Shown piece by piece: positions 7,836 through 16,299 of a DNA stretch of 17,326 nt (its first letter is position 1; every line of letters begins with the position of its first letter). The notes beneath the pieces are model-generated. The model was given only the letters and a program-made list of their open reading frames with translations, searched no databases and was not told the origin of the DNA. Position numbers and translations under genes: made by a program. The DNA is from a candidate division TM6 bacterium UASB124. GTDB lineage: Bacteria > Dependentiae > Babeliae > Babeliales > RVW-14. The stretch spans positions 1 through 17,326 of the forward strand of contig LDIV01000005.1 in assembly GCA_001468855.1 (NCBI GenBank). Reading direction: 5' to 3'.

Positions 7836-7860
7836 TTGATAGGCTTACCAGCATTATAAA
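7836..7860 (+). promoter_or_regulatory. Possible mutS promoter
   Basis: TATAAA at 7855-7860 is a fair -10 lying 22 bases before the mutS ATG. TTGATA at 7836-7841 would be the -35, but only 13 bases separate them, which is shorter than the usual 16-18. No Shine-Dalgarno is visible before the ATG, so the mRNA leader may be very short. Confidence 0.3.
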
Positions 7861-7882
7861 ACCCCCTTAAAAAATATGTGTT

Positions 7883-10534
7883 ATGGAACAAGCTATTGAA
7901 AAACATCCCCCCTTAATGCAACAATATTTTGATATTAAGGCCCAACATCCAAATACATTGCTTCTCTTTCAAGTCGGCGATTTTTACGAACTTTTTTTTG
8001 ATGATGCCAAAACAGCCGCCGCGCATCTTGCCATCGCATTAACCAAACGAGGCAAAAACAAAGGGGAAGACATTCCCTTATGTGGTATACCAATTCATGC
8101 ACTCAACCATTACTTAACTAAACTTATCAAAGGAGGCTTTCGGGTTGCCTTATGCGATCAACTGTCAAAACCACAACCGGGATCCGTTGTTGAACGTGGC
8201 GTTACTCGCGTTTTTACACCAGCAACACTTACAGATGCTGCATTACTCGATGAAAAATCGGCATCATATCTACTCTCATTCTTTCCAGGGAAAAACAACC
8301 ATAGTCTATTATTTGCTGAATTGCTTACGGCACAACTGTTTGCTACCATAATCCCTGCTGATTCATCACGCGTTATTGAAACAGAACTTATTCGTTTTTT
8401 CCCGGATGAAATAATTCTTCCGCATACATATGAAAGTACCTCCTTTATTACCTATTTCAAAAAACTTGGATACCCAGCGCTTACAGTTGACATACAAGCT
8501 AACATCGACATAGTCGGCCCAGATATTGCCACAGCCTGGATTACTCAACAACTAAATTCAACAACACAAGCAACACTCACCAAACATCCACTTATAGCCA
8601 ACAATGTTCAAACCTTTTACTGGTATCTTAAAAAAAACAATGAAAAAGCACTGGACCAGTTCAAATCAATACATTTTTATCAATCTGATGATTATCTCAT
8701 CCTTGATGCATCAACACAGAAAAACTTAGAAATCATCAACAACAATCAAGACGGAAGCACAAAGAACACTCTCTTTACAATTCTTGATCATGCTCAAACC
8801 TCGATGGGATCACGTACTATTAAAAAATGGCTTCAACGTCCACTTGTTCAACAACCAATTATTGAACAACGTCACGAAGTTGTCGGCACATTAGCCAGCA
8901 ACGTAACGGCCCTCCAAGAACTCAAGCCTTTACTCAGTAACGTTGCTGATGTCGAACGTATTATCGGCCGCATTGCATTGCAACGGGCACATGTGCATGA
9001 TTACCTTGCATTACAAAATTCATTACGCGTTATCCCAGCTATCAAACATAGCATTCAACAGCATATCAATACAAAGCTTGGCTGCCTTTTACATGAAAAA
9101 ATTACAGATTTTACGCCCCTGCTCAGTTTGCTTGAAAGCAGTATTAATAACGAACCCAATACGACTCATAGTATTAAACAAGGTTTTGATCACCAACTCG
9201 ATACATTACGTAATCTTTTGGCTAATGGGCAGCAGGAGATTTTAAAGCTTGAACAACAAGAAATAATACGCACCGGCATTAACAGTTTAAAAATTAGCTA
9301 CAACCAAATTTCCGGTTATTATATTGAAATTACCAATCCAAACCTTGATAAAGTTCCAACTGATTATCATCATCAACAGACACTTACCAATAAACGCCGT
9401 TTTGTAACACAAGAGCTCAAAGATTTAGAACACAATCTTTTCAAGGCACAGAATGAACTTGAAGCGGTTGAATCTGCTGTTTTTGATCGTGTAAAAAAAG
9501 AGGTTGAAGATTATCTACCGCGCTTACGTACCATGGCTCAAAGCATTGCGCAACTCGATGCTCTTTTTGGCCTTGCTACAGCTGCTTATGAATATCGTTA
9601 TATTGCTCCACGATTTAACAACCAACATAATATTGTTATTAACGCCGGACGCCATCCGGTTGTTGAACAAAGCGTAGGAATAACATTTACGCCTAATAAC
9701 ACAGAACTTACTGACACCGCTTCAACATGGATCATCACTGGTCCCAATATGGGTGGCAAATCAACATATTTACGTCAAATTGCACTCATATGCATTATGG
9801 CTCAATGCGGTAGTTTTGTACCTGCCGACATGGCAGATTTACCTATACTCGACCGCATTTTTACACGTATAGGATCGGGAGACAACGTTGCACAAGGTAA
9901 AAGTACCTTCTTGGTTGAAATGGAAGAAACTGCAACCATCTGTACACAAGCAACAAAGCATAGCCTTGTTATTTTGGACGAGGTTGGACGAGGTACCAGC
10001 ACCTACGACGGTATGGCATTAGCGCAAGCAATCATTGAATACATTCATCAACACATCGGTGCTCGATGTCTTTTTGCAACGCATTACCATGAAATTACAC
10101 ACCTTGCCAACAAACTTTCAGGTATTACCAACTACCATGCAGCCTGCAAAAAAGTTAATGATTCTATGATCTTTTTACATAAGATTATTCCCGGTGTTGC
10201 AGAAGGAAGCTTTGGGATTGATGTTGCAAAACTTGCCAACGTTCCCTCTGCCATTATTCAACGAGCTAATAATATTCTAGAAAATTTTGATACCAATTTT
10301 TCAGAACACAGCATGCAACAGACAATCTATAGCGCCTTGCCTCACTCACTCAATAATTGCAACCACGAACCGATAATTCAAAAACTTAAACAAGCGATTG
10401 CACAACTGGAACTAAAAAATGGGAAATCTCAGATGATCATCGATCGAATCACTCAGGCAGATCCTTCTAACATGACTCCAAAACAAGCATTAGATTTGTT
10501 GTGGGAACTTACAGAATCTTTAAATACAAAATAA
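7883..10534 (+). CDS. mutS: DNA mismatch repair ATPase MutS
   Basis: This 883-residue protein is a full-length MutS1, which recognises base mismatches and small loops as a dimer and uses ATP to signal repair. The N-terminal mismatch-binding domain has QVGDFYELFFDD, with the F-x-E pair at F34/E36, followed by the connector, the lever and clamp helices (about 260-560), and the ATPase. The P-loop is GPNMGGKST at 620-628 with Walker B VILDEVGRGTSTYDG (D699/E700), followed by ATHYHEI. A C-terminal tail (after about 800) is present and seems to hold the tetramerisation region found in some members. The ATG at 7883 lacks a visible Shine-Dalgarno, but the conserved PPLMQQY follows it closely. The gene stands alone, with a decayed insertion sequence upstream and a convergent gene downstream that shares a terminator. 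Confidence 0.98.
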   Translation: MEQAIEKHPPLMQQYFDIKAQHPNTLLLFQVGDFYELFFDDAKTAAAHLAIALTKRGKNKGEDIPLCGIPIHALNHYLTKLIKGGFRVALCDQLSKPQPGSVVERGVTRVFTPATLTDAALLDEKSASYLLSFFPGKNNHSLLFAELLTAQLFATIIPADSSRVIETELIRFFPDEIILPHTYESTSFITYFKKLGYPALTVDIQANIDIVGPDIATAWITQQLNSTTQATLTKHPLIANNVQTFYWYLKKNNEKALDQFKSIHFYQSDDYLILDASTQKNLEIINNNQDGSTKNTLFTILDHAQTSMGSRTIKKWLQRPLVQQPIIEQRHEVVGTLASNVTALQELKPLLSNVADVERIIGRIALQRAHVHDYLALQNSLRVIPAIKHSIQQHINTKLGCLLHEKITDFTPLLSLLESSINNEPNTTHSIKQGFDHQLDTLRNLLANGQQEILKLEQQEIIRTGINSLKISYNQISGYYIEITNPNLDKVPTDYHHQQTLTNKRRFVTQELKDLEHNLFKAQNELEAVESAVFDRVKKEVEDYLPRLRTMAQSIAQLDALFGLATAAYEYRYIAPRFNNQHNIVINAGRHPVVEQSVGITFTPNNTELTDTASTWIITGPNMGGKSTYLRQIALICIMAQCGSFVPADMADLPILDRIFTRIGSGDNVAQGKSTFLVEMEETATICTQATKHSLVILDEVGRGTSTYDGMALAQAIIEYIHQHIGARCLFATHYHEITHLANKLSGITNYHAACKKVNDSMIFLHKIIPGVAEGSFGIDVAKLANVPSAIIQRANNILENFDTNFSEHSMQQTIYSALPHSLNNCNHEPIIQKLKQAIAQLELKNGKSQMIIDRITQADPSNMTPKQALDLLWELTESLNTK

Positions 10535-10553
10535 ACCTGTTTACCCAAAATAA

Positions 10554-10586
10554 ATAAAGCGACGTGTGTATATCACGCCGCTTTAT
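10554..10586. terminator. Bidirectional terminator between mutS and the phosphatase gene
   Basis: AAAGCGACGTG (10556-10566) pairs with CACGCCGCTTT (10574-10584) around a 7-base loop, and the stem extends two A/T pairs outward. The one imperfect pair is A-C on the plus strand but G-U on the minus strand, so the hairpin folds slightly better in the minus-strand RNA. It sits between two convergent stop codons (10534 and 10612), as expected of a shared terminator. T tracts are short. Confidence 0.65.
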
Positions 10587-10611
10587 ACAAAATAGTTATT
10601 CTATAATTCGA

Positions 10612-12147
10612 TTATTGAATTCGATGATATCGAACACACGGCTGACTGTTATCATTAATAAAATACTCTGCAAAATATGCTGGCGCAGCCCCCTGATGGT
10701 TTTCCCAATTTGTTGAGTGGACGGTAAAGATAGGATTGCGACAAGGCCGCCAAGTATTTTGACTAAAATACGTTATAGGATAATATGGCTGGTTTATAGC
10801 CGGATCATTAGATCTTTTTTTTAACCTACCATTACTATGTGTATGGCCACGAAACATAGCTCCAACCATATTAAAATAATTAGCATCTATGATTGCTTGA
10901 CGATTATCTCGTGTATGCTGTATTGCTACATTATTTTGAATCAAACAATCATCCCATTGAATTCCATTATGATCAAAATTAAATAACCTTACTGCTTCGT
11001 TGCCTTTTAAAAAATCTTCAGCAAACCCGTTTACAACAGGACCGCCATGAAAAAACTCAATCCATCGTTGCCCAACCGGCTTGATAAAAAGAGCTAATGG
11101 AAGATATTTATAGAATCTGTTAATTTGCCCAATTGCATCATTGTCGCCATTAAATTCACGCCAAAAGGTATAATGTTGAGTAAAAAAATCATCCTGCGCT
11201 TCTTGTTGATTGTAAGGAACTGGAATATCTGTATCATGATTTCCACGCAATAAAAAAACGTTATTCCAATTACTATTCTGGCCGTTCTGATTATTTTTAA
11301 GTCGAAGCACCTGAGTCAGAACTTCAATTCCATGAGCCCCACGATCTGTATAGTCACCTAAAAACACCACATATGTATTTGCATCAACAAAACGATTATT
11401 ATCGAGCACATGGAAGCTCTGCAAGCGTTCAATTATCCGATTAAAACAATGTAAATCACCATGAAGGTCTCCAATAACAAAAATTCTTGGATTGTTAGCA
11501 CTTGATAAAACTTTCTGCATATATGTTAAACCCGGTAGCAAAGCAATATGCTCTCTATTAACTACGTTGAGTTTAAACTGATTAATCTCGGTTAAAAGCA
11601 TCTGCACAGTATCAGAATGATACACCGGCGGTTGTGCCTGAGGTATTGGCAAAGCATTACCAAAGCCTTGATGCAGCTGAGTATGATTAGCAAATACAGA
11701 TGATGTTGATGTGCTCGAAGATGACACAGAATTGCTTGTAGATTGCGGAGTTAGAGCAACCGTTGTTGTTGAAGAAGATGCAACACTAGAAGAAGATGAC
11801 ACGGTCAATGGTTGTTGCACAAAAGATGATGTATCTGCGTTGCTTGTAATTGGTGCTGAAGTCAACATAGTAGTTGTAAGATGCGGCATAGATGCAAGTG
11901 ACGAAGCAGCAACTACATCGGATTGTGCTGAAATATGATCATCTAAAATGCTCAAATTTGCAGAGTGCACAGAATGAATCGATGCGTCATCATCATGCTT
12001 CACTGCCTTTGTAACAGGTGTTTCGCCATCATCATTAGAACGATTTCTCTTCATCCCCAAACAATTAGAAAAATCTACAATTAAGATAAGACTTATTACT
12101 AAGCCTAACTTTTTAAAGATATTTGATAAAATTCGTAATTTTTTCAT
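10612..12147 (-). CDS. Secreted PPP-family Ser/Thr protein phosphatase-like protein
   Basis: This 511-residue protein has a signal peptide (MKKLRILSN, hydrophobic core, end at NCLG with mature start at MKRNRS) and a Ser/Thr-rich low-complexity linker up to about residue 170. The C-terminal part has the metallophosphatase motifs in order: GDLHGDL (226-232), GDYTDRG (264-270), RGNHDT (301-306), HGG (367-369) and RGHTH (433-437). This set, especially GDYxDRG and HGG, is closer to eukaryotic PPP Ser/Thr phosphatases than to the ApaH branch (GDLVARG, HAG), although GNHD replaces GNHE. Two metal ions are expected in the active site. Being exported, it may dephosphorylate host proteins, but that is inference. 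A 13-base promoter core is shared with the next upstream gene. Start chosen because it gives a complete signal peptide; the nearest ribosome-like site is GGTGG. Phosphatase class is firm, substrate unknown. Confidence 0.9.
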   Translation of the reverse strand: MKKLRILSNIFKKLGLVISLILIVDFSNCLGMKRNRSNDDGETPVTKAVKHDDDASIHSVHSANLSILDDHISAQSDVVAASSLASMPHLTTTMLTSAPITSNADTSSFVQQPLTVSSSSSVASSSTTTVALTPQSTSNSVSSSSTSTSSVFANHTQLHQGFGNALPIPQAQPPVYHSDTVQMLLTEINQFKLNVVNREHIALLPGLTYMQKVLSSANNPRIFVIGDLHGDLHCFNRIIERLQSFHVLDNNRFVDANTYVVFLGDYTDRGAHGIEVLTQVLRLKNNQNGQNSNWNNVFLLRGNHDTDIPVPYNQQEAQDDFFTQHYTFWREFNGDNDAIGQINRFYKYLPLALFIKPVGQRWIEFFHGGPVVNGFAEDFLKGNEAVRLFNFDHNGIQWDDCLIQNNVAIQHTRDNRQAIIDANYFNMVGAMFRGHTHSNGRLKKRSNDPAINQPYYPITYFSQNTWRPCRNPIFTVHSTNWENHQGAAPAYFAEYFINDNSQPCVRYHRIQ

Positions 12148-12200
12148 AAAACCACCATTTTTGCTGATTTAATTTATATTTTAAACAATAACACAACACA

Positions 12201-12228
12201 ATGATAACGTATTATTTCAACTTGTCAA
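12201..12228 (-). promoter_or_regulatory. Sigma70-type promoter of the phosphatase gene
   Basis: On the minus strand TTGACA (12228-12223) is followed after 16 bases by TATCAT (12206-12201), five of six matches to the -10 consensus. The -35 lies in a 13-base string, TTGACAAGTTGAA (12228-12216), that occurs again upstream of the neighbouring secreted-protein gene. The start codon is at 12147. Confidence 0.7.
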
Positions 12229-12286
12229 CGGGACGATCCGGCTGGTAATGAAATATGAGGTTTTTAACATTTTTGAAAATTAGAGC

Positions 12287-12331
12287 CAAAAAAGAGGGGC
12301 CTGCACATTTACTAGTGTAGGCCCCTCTTTT
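12287..12331 (-). terminator. Strong Rho-independent terminator of the Ser/Thr-rich secreted gene
   Basis: Arms at 12290-12306 and 12315-12331 pair over 17 positions with one imperfect pair and an 8-base loop; the stem centre is GC-rich (GAGGGGCC with GGCCCCTC). In the minus-strand RNA the stem is followed by a run of six U (bases 12292-12287), so it fits as terminator of the minus-strand gene ending at 12349. It also separates that gene from the phosphatase gene promoter. Confidence 0.9.
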
Positions 12332-12348
12332 AACAGAAAACTTTCAAT

Positions 12349-14349
12349 TTACTGTGTTATACTACCTGACTTTTCTAAGTTAGTAGTTTTATCCATGTTC
12401 TTGAAAAAAGCTGTTAAGAGACTGCCAAATGTCTGCATATAAGAAGCCTTATTGGTAATAGCATTCAAAAGAGCAAGGTCCTTGCCCAATTTTTCCACTA
12501 TTTCTCTTTTCTCAATCCATCCCGCTTTCTTTAAGTTATGATGTTTAGTATTTATATTATTAATCATTTGTAGGTAAGTAGGATTTTTAAGCGCATACGA
12601 CGTAAACAAAATGGCCAATCTATTTATATACCTTTCAAAGGCAATCCAACCTCGCTTCTCTAGGTGTAATGCAGAGCAGTAATTCAAATCAACATCATGA
12701 GCAAATTGTAGATTCAATTCATTCATCTCATGAAAAAAGTTATTCACTTTTACCTGTACTCGAGGGCTAAATAAACGTTGGAATGTCGTTAAGCTTTCAA
12801 TATAGAAATCAAGAGCCTCTTCGAATTCTTGTACATACAATGATAGTTGAACATTAAGCAATGTTGAAAATTTTGTAATAAATTTTTGATGTTGATCATA
12901 TGGGATGTATGAATTTATAGTTAATGGACATTGTTTAAATTCATTCAGCATTATATTAATACGCAATACTTGCTCAAGAATACGATGCTGTGGTATGCCA
13001 ACTGTAACAAATAAATCATTAAGAAAATTAGAATATTTCTGAAACAAAACAAACATCTTTTCCATGTATTCACTTGCACTTATTCCTCCAACAGTCAAAG
13101 CACCAAATGTATAAATACTTTCCCCAAATTTCTTTAATTGATCAGCATATGATCTATTTAATGAACGCAATTTACAAAGAAATTGTGTATTGCTAACAGA
13201 TGCAAATGCAGTCGTTGATGTCGTTGAAGAAGATGATACTGAACCAGTTGTATAAGGTACATTAGAAAGATCACATGTCATTTCTAGGTCTTGCATAGGA
13301 GCTACTGTATTTGTTGAAAATGATCGTTCAACGTGCTTAGGCATAGATGGAGTCATAGAACAACTAGCTAAAGATGATACTAGCGAATCATCGACTGGTA
13401 CAACTGTAGATCTCGTTACCGATAACTCTTTTGAATCACTATTATTAACATAAGCATGAGAAGCAGGGGACAACAGCGATAACAATTCATCAATAAAATT
13501 TGTTGTTGTACATGCAGAGGCATGATCAGATGCCGCCACAGAATTAGATACAGATAAATTTGTTACTGTTGTTGAAGATATTGGCTGAAAGAATGCTTCT
13601 ACGTCATCATTCACTTCAACTTCTAATGATACCGGAACAGCGTGAAAATCTGTATGCGGCATCGTATTAGCAGTTGTAGCAACAGTTGTATAAGTGGTAG
13701 CTACAGGAGCAGAAGCAAGTGCCTCTACAGGATTAGATACAGATGTCACTGTCGAACTTGTTGACGTTGAATTTGTTGAAGGTATTGATTGGAAGGATGG
13801 TACTGCATCATCATTCGCTTCTAATGATACTGGAACAACATGAGAATCTGTATGCGGCATCGTATTAGTAGTTGTAGTAACAGTTGTATGAGTGGCAGCT
13901 ACAGGAGCAGAAGCTACCACAGGGTTAGATCCTGATGTCGTCGTTGAACTGGTTAAGGATGAAGCTCTATTTGCATTATTCTGCCCTAGTCTCAACTTTG
14001 GTCGTCTCCATTTACATTGAGGACATGGTGCTTCGCCTTGAATTTCACCATCACTCGATCTAATAACATCACTCAAACTGTCTTGATGCTCAACCAATGG
14101 CATTTGCATAACACTGTTGGTATTGACAACCAATGATTGTGGCGCTGTACGCGATAGAGATGACATCTGCATTTGCTGCTGTTGATTAATAGAATTCGGT
14201 AGCTGCACATAAAGAGCTCGTCTTCTCTTCGTCTTCTGTGTCGATGAATTCATACCGTAACAATTAAAAGCAACAAGAAATAAATAGAAAGGAACTGTAT
14301 AAGAAAATCTTATTTTTTTTCTAGAAAACTTAAAAAATGCATTGAACAT
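12349..14349 (-). CDS. Large Ser/Thr-rich secreted protein with internal repeats, function unknown
   Basis: The family is not recognised. The 666-residue protein starts with a basic stretch and a hydrophobic run (YTVPFYLFLVAF) that ends in NCYG, with a likely mature start at MNSSTQ, followed by a basic cluster KTKRRRA (39-45). Residues about 50-390 are low in complexity and Ser/Thr/Val/Ala-rich, probably disordered. They contain two clear copies of a unit of about 66 residues (141-204 and 205-267) with SNPV at its start and NTMPHTD then VPVSLE inside, and a weak third copy. A single CPQC pair lies at 109-112. Residues about 390-650 are of normal composition and look helical; this is the likely functional domain, but no motif was recognised. 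The ATG at 14349 follows a GTGAGG ribosome site. It ends in a strong terminator. Its linker and signal end resemble those of the phosphatase downstream, suggesting a related export route. Confidence 0.85.
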   Translation of the reverse strand: MFNAFFKFSRKKIRFSYTVPFYLFLVAFNCYGMNSSTQKTKRRRALYVQLPNSINQQQQMQMSSLSRTAPQSLVVNTNSVMQMPLVEHQDSLSDVIRSSDGEIQGEAPCPQCKWRRPKLRLGQNNANRASSLTSSTTTSGSNPVVASAPVAATHTTVTTTTNTMPHTDSHVVPVSLEANDDAVPSFQSIPSTNSTSTSSTVTSVSNPVEALASAPVATTYTTVATTANTMPHTDFHAVPVSLEVEVNDDVEAFFQPISSTTVTNLSVSNSVAASDHASACTTTNFIDELLSLLSPASHAYVNNSDSKELSVTRSTVVPVDDSLVSSLASCSMTPSMPKHVERSFSTNTVAPMQDLEMTCDLSNVPYTTGSVSSSSTTSTTAFASVSNTQFLCKLRSLNRSYADQLKKFGESIYTFGALTVGGISASEYMEKMFVLFQKYSNFLNDLFVTVGIPQHRILEQVLRINIMLNEFKQCPLTINSYIPYDQHQKFITKFSTLLNVQLSLYVQEFEEALDFYIESLTTFQRLFSPRVQVKVNNFFHEMNELNLQFAHDVDLNYCSALHLEKRGWIAFERYINRLAILFTSYALKNPTYLQMINNINTKHHNLKKAGWIEKREIVEKLGKDLALLNAITNKASYMQTFGSLLTAFFKNMDKTTNLEKSGSITQ
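13549..13929 (-). repeat. Tandem repeat of about 66 codons inside the Ser/Thr-rich gene
   Basis: Two adjacent units, 13929-13738 and 13737-13549 on the minus strand, encode residues 141-204 and 205-267. The best conserved core (starting TGTATGCGGC at 13651 and at 13849 on the plus strand) is exactly 198 bases apart. Copies are clearly diverged in bases and differ by small in-frame indels, so the duplication is not recent. A weak third copy may follow, beginning at residue 268 (SNSV). Confidence 0.85.
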
Positions 14350-14408
14350 AGAAACCTCACATTTTCTACATAATATTAGAATAACTATTTACAACAGCTT
14401 TACTTTAG

Positions 14409-14437
14409 ATTGTTGCGCACAATATTCAACTTGTCAA
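14409..14437 (-). promoter_or_regulatory. Promoter of the Ser/Thr-rich secreted gene
   Basis: On the minus strand TTGACA (14437-14432) is followed after 17 bases by AACAAT (14414-14409), a weak -10. The -35 lies in the same 13-base string TTGACAAGTTGAA (14437-14425) found at the phosphatase promoter. The start codon follows at 14349 after a leader of about 50 bases. The weak -10 suggests that activation or another -10 choice may be involved. Confidence 0.55.
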
Positions 14438-14692
14438 ATTTTAAACAAAGGAAATCTGCTTAGACTTAAAAAATCATCAAAAAACATAAAAAGCTTCAAA
14501 CTGTTTCAAATTGAAACAATATCAATAAAAATTTTCTTCGTTGGGACTTCGAATGATTCTACTCGCCAAGGCGTATCTCTCAGCGCTCTTGATTTTTTTT
14601 ACTAATAGATTAAACTATTTTTATTTGTATAATTTTAATTAACCTTTTAACAGGAAAACATAAAATATTAACTGCAAAGAAATGGAACCCTT
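14438..14692. promoter_or_regulatory. Intergenic region between divergent secreted genes, with palindrome and -10
   Basis: This stretch lies between the minus-strand promoter and the plus-strand gene starting at 14693. It holds a perfect inverted repeat at 14502-14518 (TGTTTCAA, one base, TTGAAACA), which is operator-like, and a perfect -10 TATAAT at 14628-14633 about 60 bases before the plus-strand ATG. No good -35 was found at the right distance (TAGATT at 14606-14611 is a poor match). The rest is AT-rich, apart from a slightly more GC-rich block at about 14540-14590. An ORF of 87 codons across 14342-14605 is not convincing and is not called. Confidence 0.45.
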
Positions 14693-16252
14693 ATGTTTTA
14701 TAAAAAGTTGCAATTGCTTCTTTTAATTATATTTTTTGCAAATACATTCTTACAAACCACCTTACAACCAAATTTTATAAAATGTCACTTGTTTACAGGT
14801 AAAAATCATCAGAAAGTTTTAATTTTAGGCGATAAACATGATTTTGATTGTTTCCAACCCAAGTCTTCTATAAACGAGGTTCAATACAATCAATTCATTA
14901 GTCTCTTCAAAAAACTAGATCAAGCAAAATCTTGTTGTGTTTCCTTTTTAATAGAAGGAGGAATATCAAAAGACTTTTCAATTTTGCCATTCGACAGGCA
15001 AAAACCAAATCCAACTGATTTTTTTCTACAATCTATTTTTGCCACAGGTCAAGAATACAATCATTTAAGTAATAATTTACATTTCTATAATATTGAATAT
15101 CGTCCAATGGATTACCTGCAGGCTTGTTATATTCTAAGCGACAGCATGCTTTTTAATCCTTATGGTAATAACCCGGATGGTATAAAAAATTTTTCACAAA
15201 CATCAATGTTTGATTTTTCATTAAATGACCTCATTACCCAACTTGAATTAAAATTAAAAAAAATATTATCACATATAGTATTGGCTCGTAACACAGTAAC
15301 AAAAACTCTAAGAAGCAATAATCTCAAGAAGCTTGCCTCTGATATTTATATCAAAAAAATAGAGCAAGCATACAGTAGCTTAACAGACCTTAAAACATAT
15401 GTGGTTAATACGCTGAAAATCGACTTCTTGCAGCAACCATTATTGTATGCAATAACTACGGAATGGATTAAAAGTATGCAATATTACATATCTACGTTAC
15501 TACACAAACAAAGCAAAAAATCATTATCCAAAGAACAGTTCGAAGAAATTGAAACGTTTCTTTGCAATTTGACCGATTTACAAAATTCAATCAATAACTT
15601 TCAAGAAGATATAAAAAAGAAATCAATAAGTTCAACGCTTTCTTATAAACAGCAAACGCTATTTTTTCAATCTATTTTTATAAAATCAAAAAAAATATAC
15701 GAAAGCTACTTTCACGATGATATGTCATATCTTGAATTCATTGATAAAGATAGGATACGTCGTGATTTAGCACAATTAATTATAGATTGTTTTTCGTATC
15801 TTATAGAACTACATACATTTCTCCATATTATGTCAATACAAAATTCTCATATTGTGGTCATGACAGGAAATTTCCATGCAGAACAAATCGTTGAAATGCT
15901 TCAAGAAGCAGAATATCACCATGAATACACAGTAACTATTAATACAGATAACCTTATAGAAAGCACAGAATCAATGTATGCAGAATTAAGCACCAATATC
16001 AATGTAACAGCTATTAAAACTACTCACCATGCCAACGCCAGCAAAGATATCAAGACGGAGGATAAAGCAGAAACCATAGAATACGAAACCCCCAATACAT
16101 ACGACAGTCTACAACAGAACGGTAAGAAGAAGGGGAAGCGTAGTTCTCCTGACCAAGCCACACAGGGCATTGACACAAATACAACACCTAAAAAAAGAAA
16201 AATCTCCCCAGATGATTCAAATTCTTGTGACATTTGCGCTAAAAGCAGATAA
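14693..16252 (+). CDS. Secreted protein with a possible TraB/ChaN-like layout and basic C-terminal tail
   Basis: The family is not firmly recognised. The 519-residue protein has a signal peptide (MFYKKLQ then a hydrophobic LLLLIIFFANTF, cut near residue 20-24). Three widely spaced motifs recall the TraB/Tiki and ChaN/EreA-like metal-dependent hydrolase superfamily: an early VLILGDKHD (42-50), FLIEGG (85-90) and a late VVMTGNFHAEQIVEML (388-403). The His and Glu residues in them are candidates for metal binding or catalysis. The middle (about 190-370) is helical, Lys/Glu-rich and coiled-coil-like. The tail after about 430 is polar and probably disordered, with two basic clusters, KKKGKR (478-483) and PKKRK (499-503), the second like the SV40 nuclear localisation signal, and ends with CDIC (512-515). 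Start chosen for the full signal peptide; GGAA lies just upstream. Hydrolase activity and host-nuclear targeting are both inference. Confidence 0.8.
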   Translation: MFYKKLQLLLLIIFFANTFLQTTLQPNFIKCHLFTGKNHQKVLILGDKHDFDCFQPKSSINEVQYNQFISLFKKLDQAKSCCVSFLIEGGISKDFSILPFDRQKPNPTDFFLQSIFATGQEYNHLSNNLHFYNIEYRPMDYLQACYILSDSMLFNPYGNNPDGIKNFSQTSMFDFSLNDLITQLELKLKKILSHIVLARNTVTKTLRSNNLKKLASDIYIKKIEQAYSSLTDLKTYVVNTLKIDFLQQPLLYAITTEWIKSMQYYISTLLHKQSKKSLSKEQFEEIETFLCNLTDLQNSINNFQEDIKKKSISSTLSYKQQTLFFQSIFIKSKKIYESYFHDDMSYLEFIDKDRIRRDLAQLIIDCFSYLIELHTFLHIMSIQNSHIVVMTGNFHAEQIVEMLQEAEYHHEYTVTINTDNLIESTESMYAELSTNINVTAIKTTHHANASKDIKTEDKAETIEYETPNTYDSLQQNGKKKGKRSSPDQATQGIDTNTTPKKRKISPDDSNSCDICAKSR

Positions 16253-16299
16253 TGCTCGGATGGCGCACTGCAATAAAAAATTAAATGCACCAGCAATGT

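Noticed and set aside
11711..11938. Plus-strand ORF antisense to the phosphatase linker
   Set aside because: Its Val/Glu/Asp-rich sequence is the mirror of Ser/Thr codon repeats on the real strand.
14342..14605. Plus-strand ORF of 87 codons between the divergent secreted genes
   Set aside because: It begins inside the opposite gene's start, overlaps that gene's promoter, lacks a ribosome site and has no recognisable domain.
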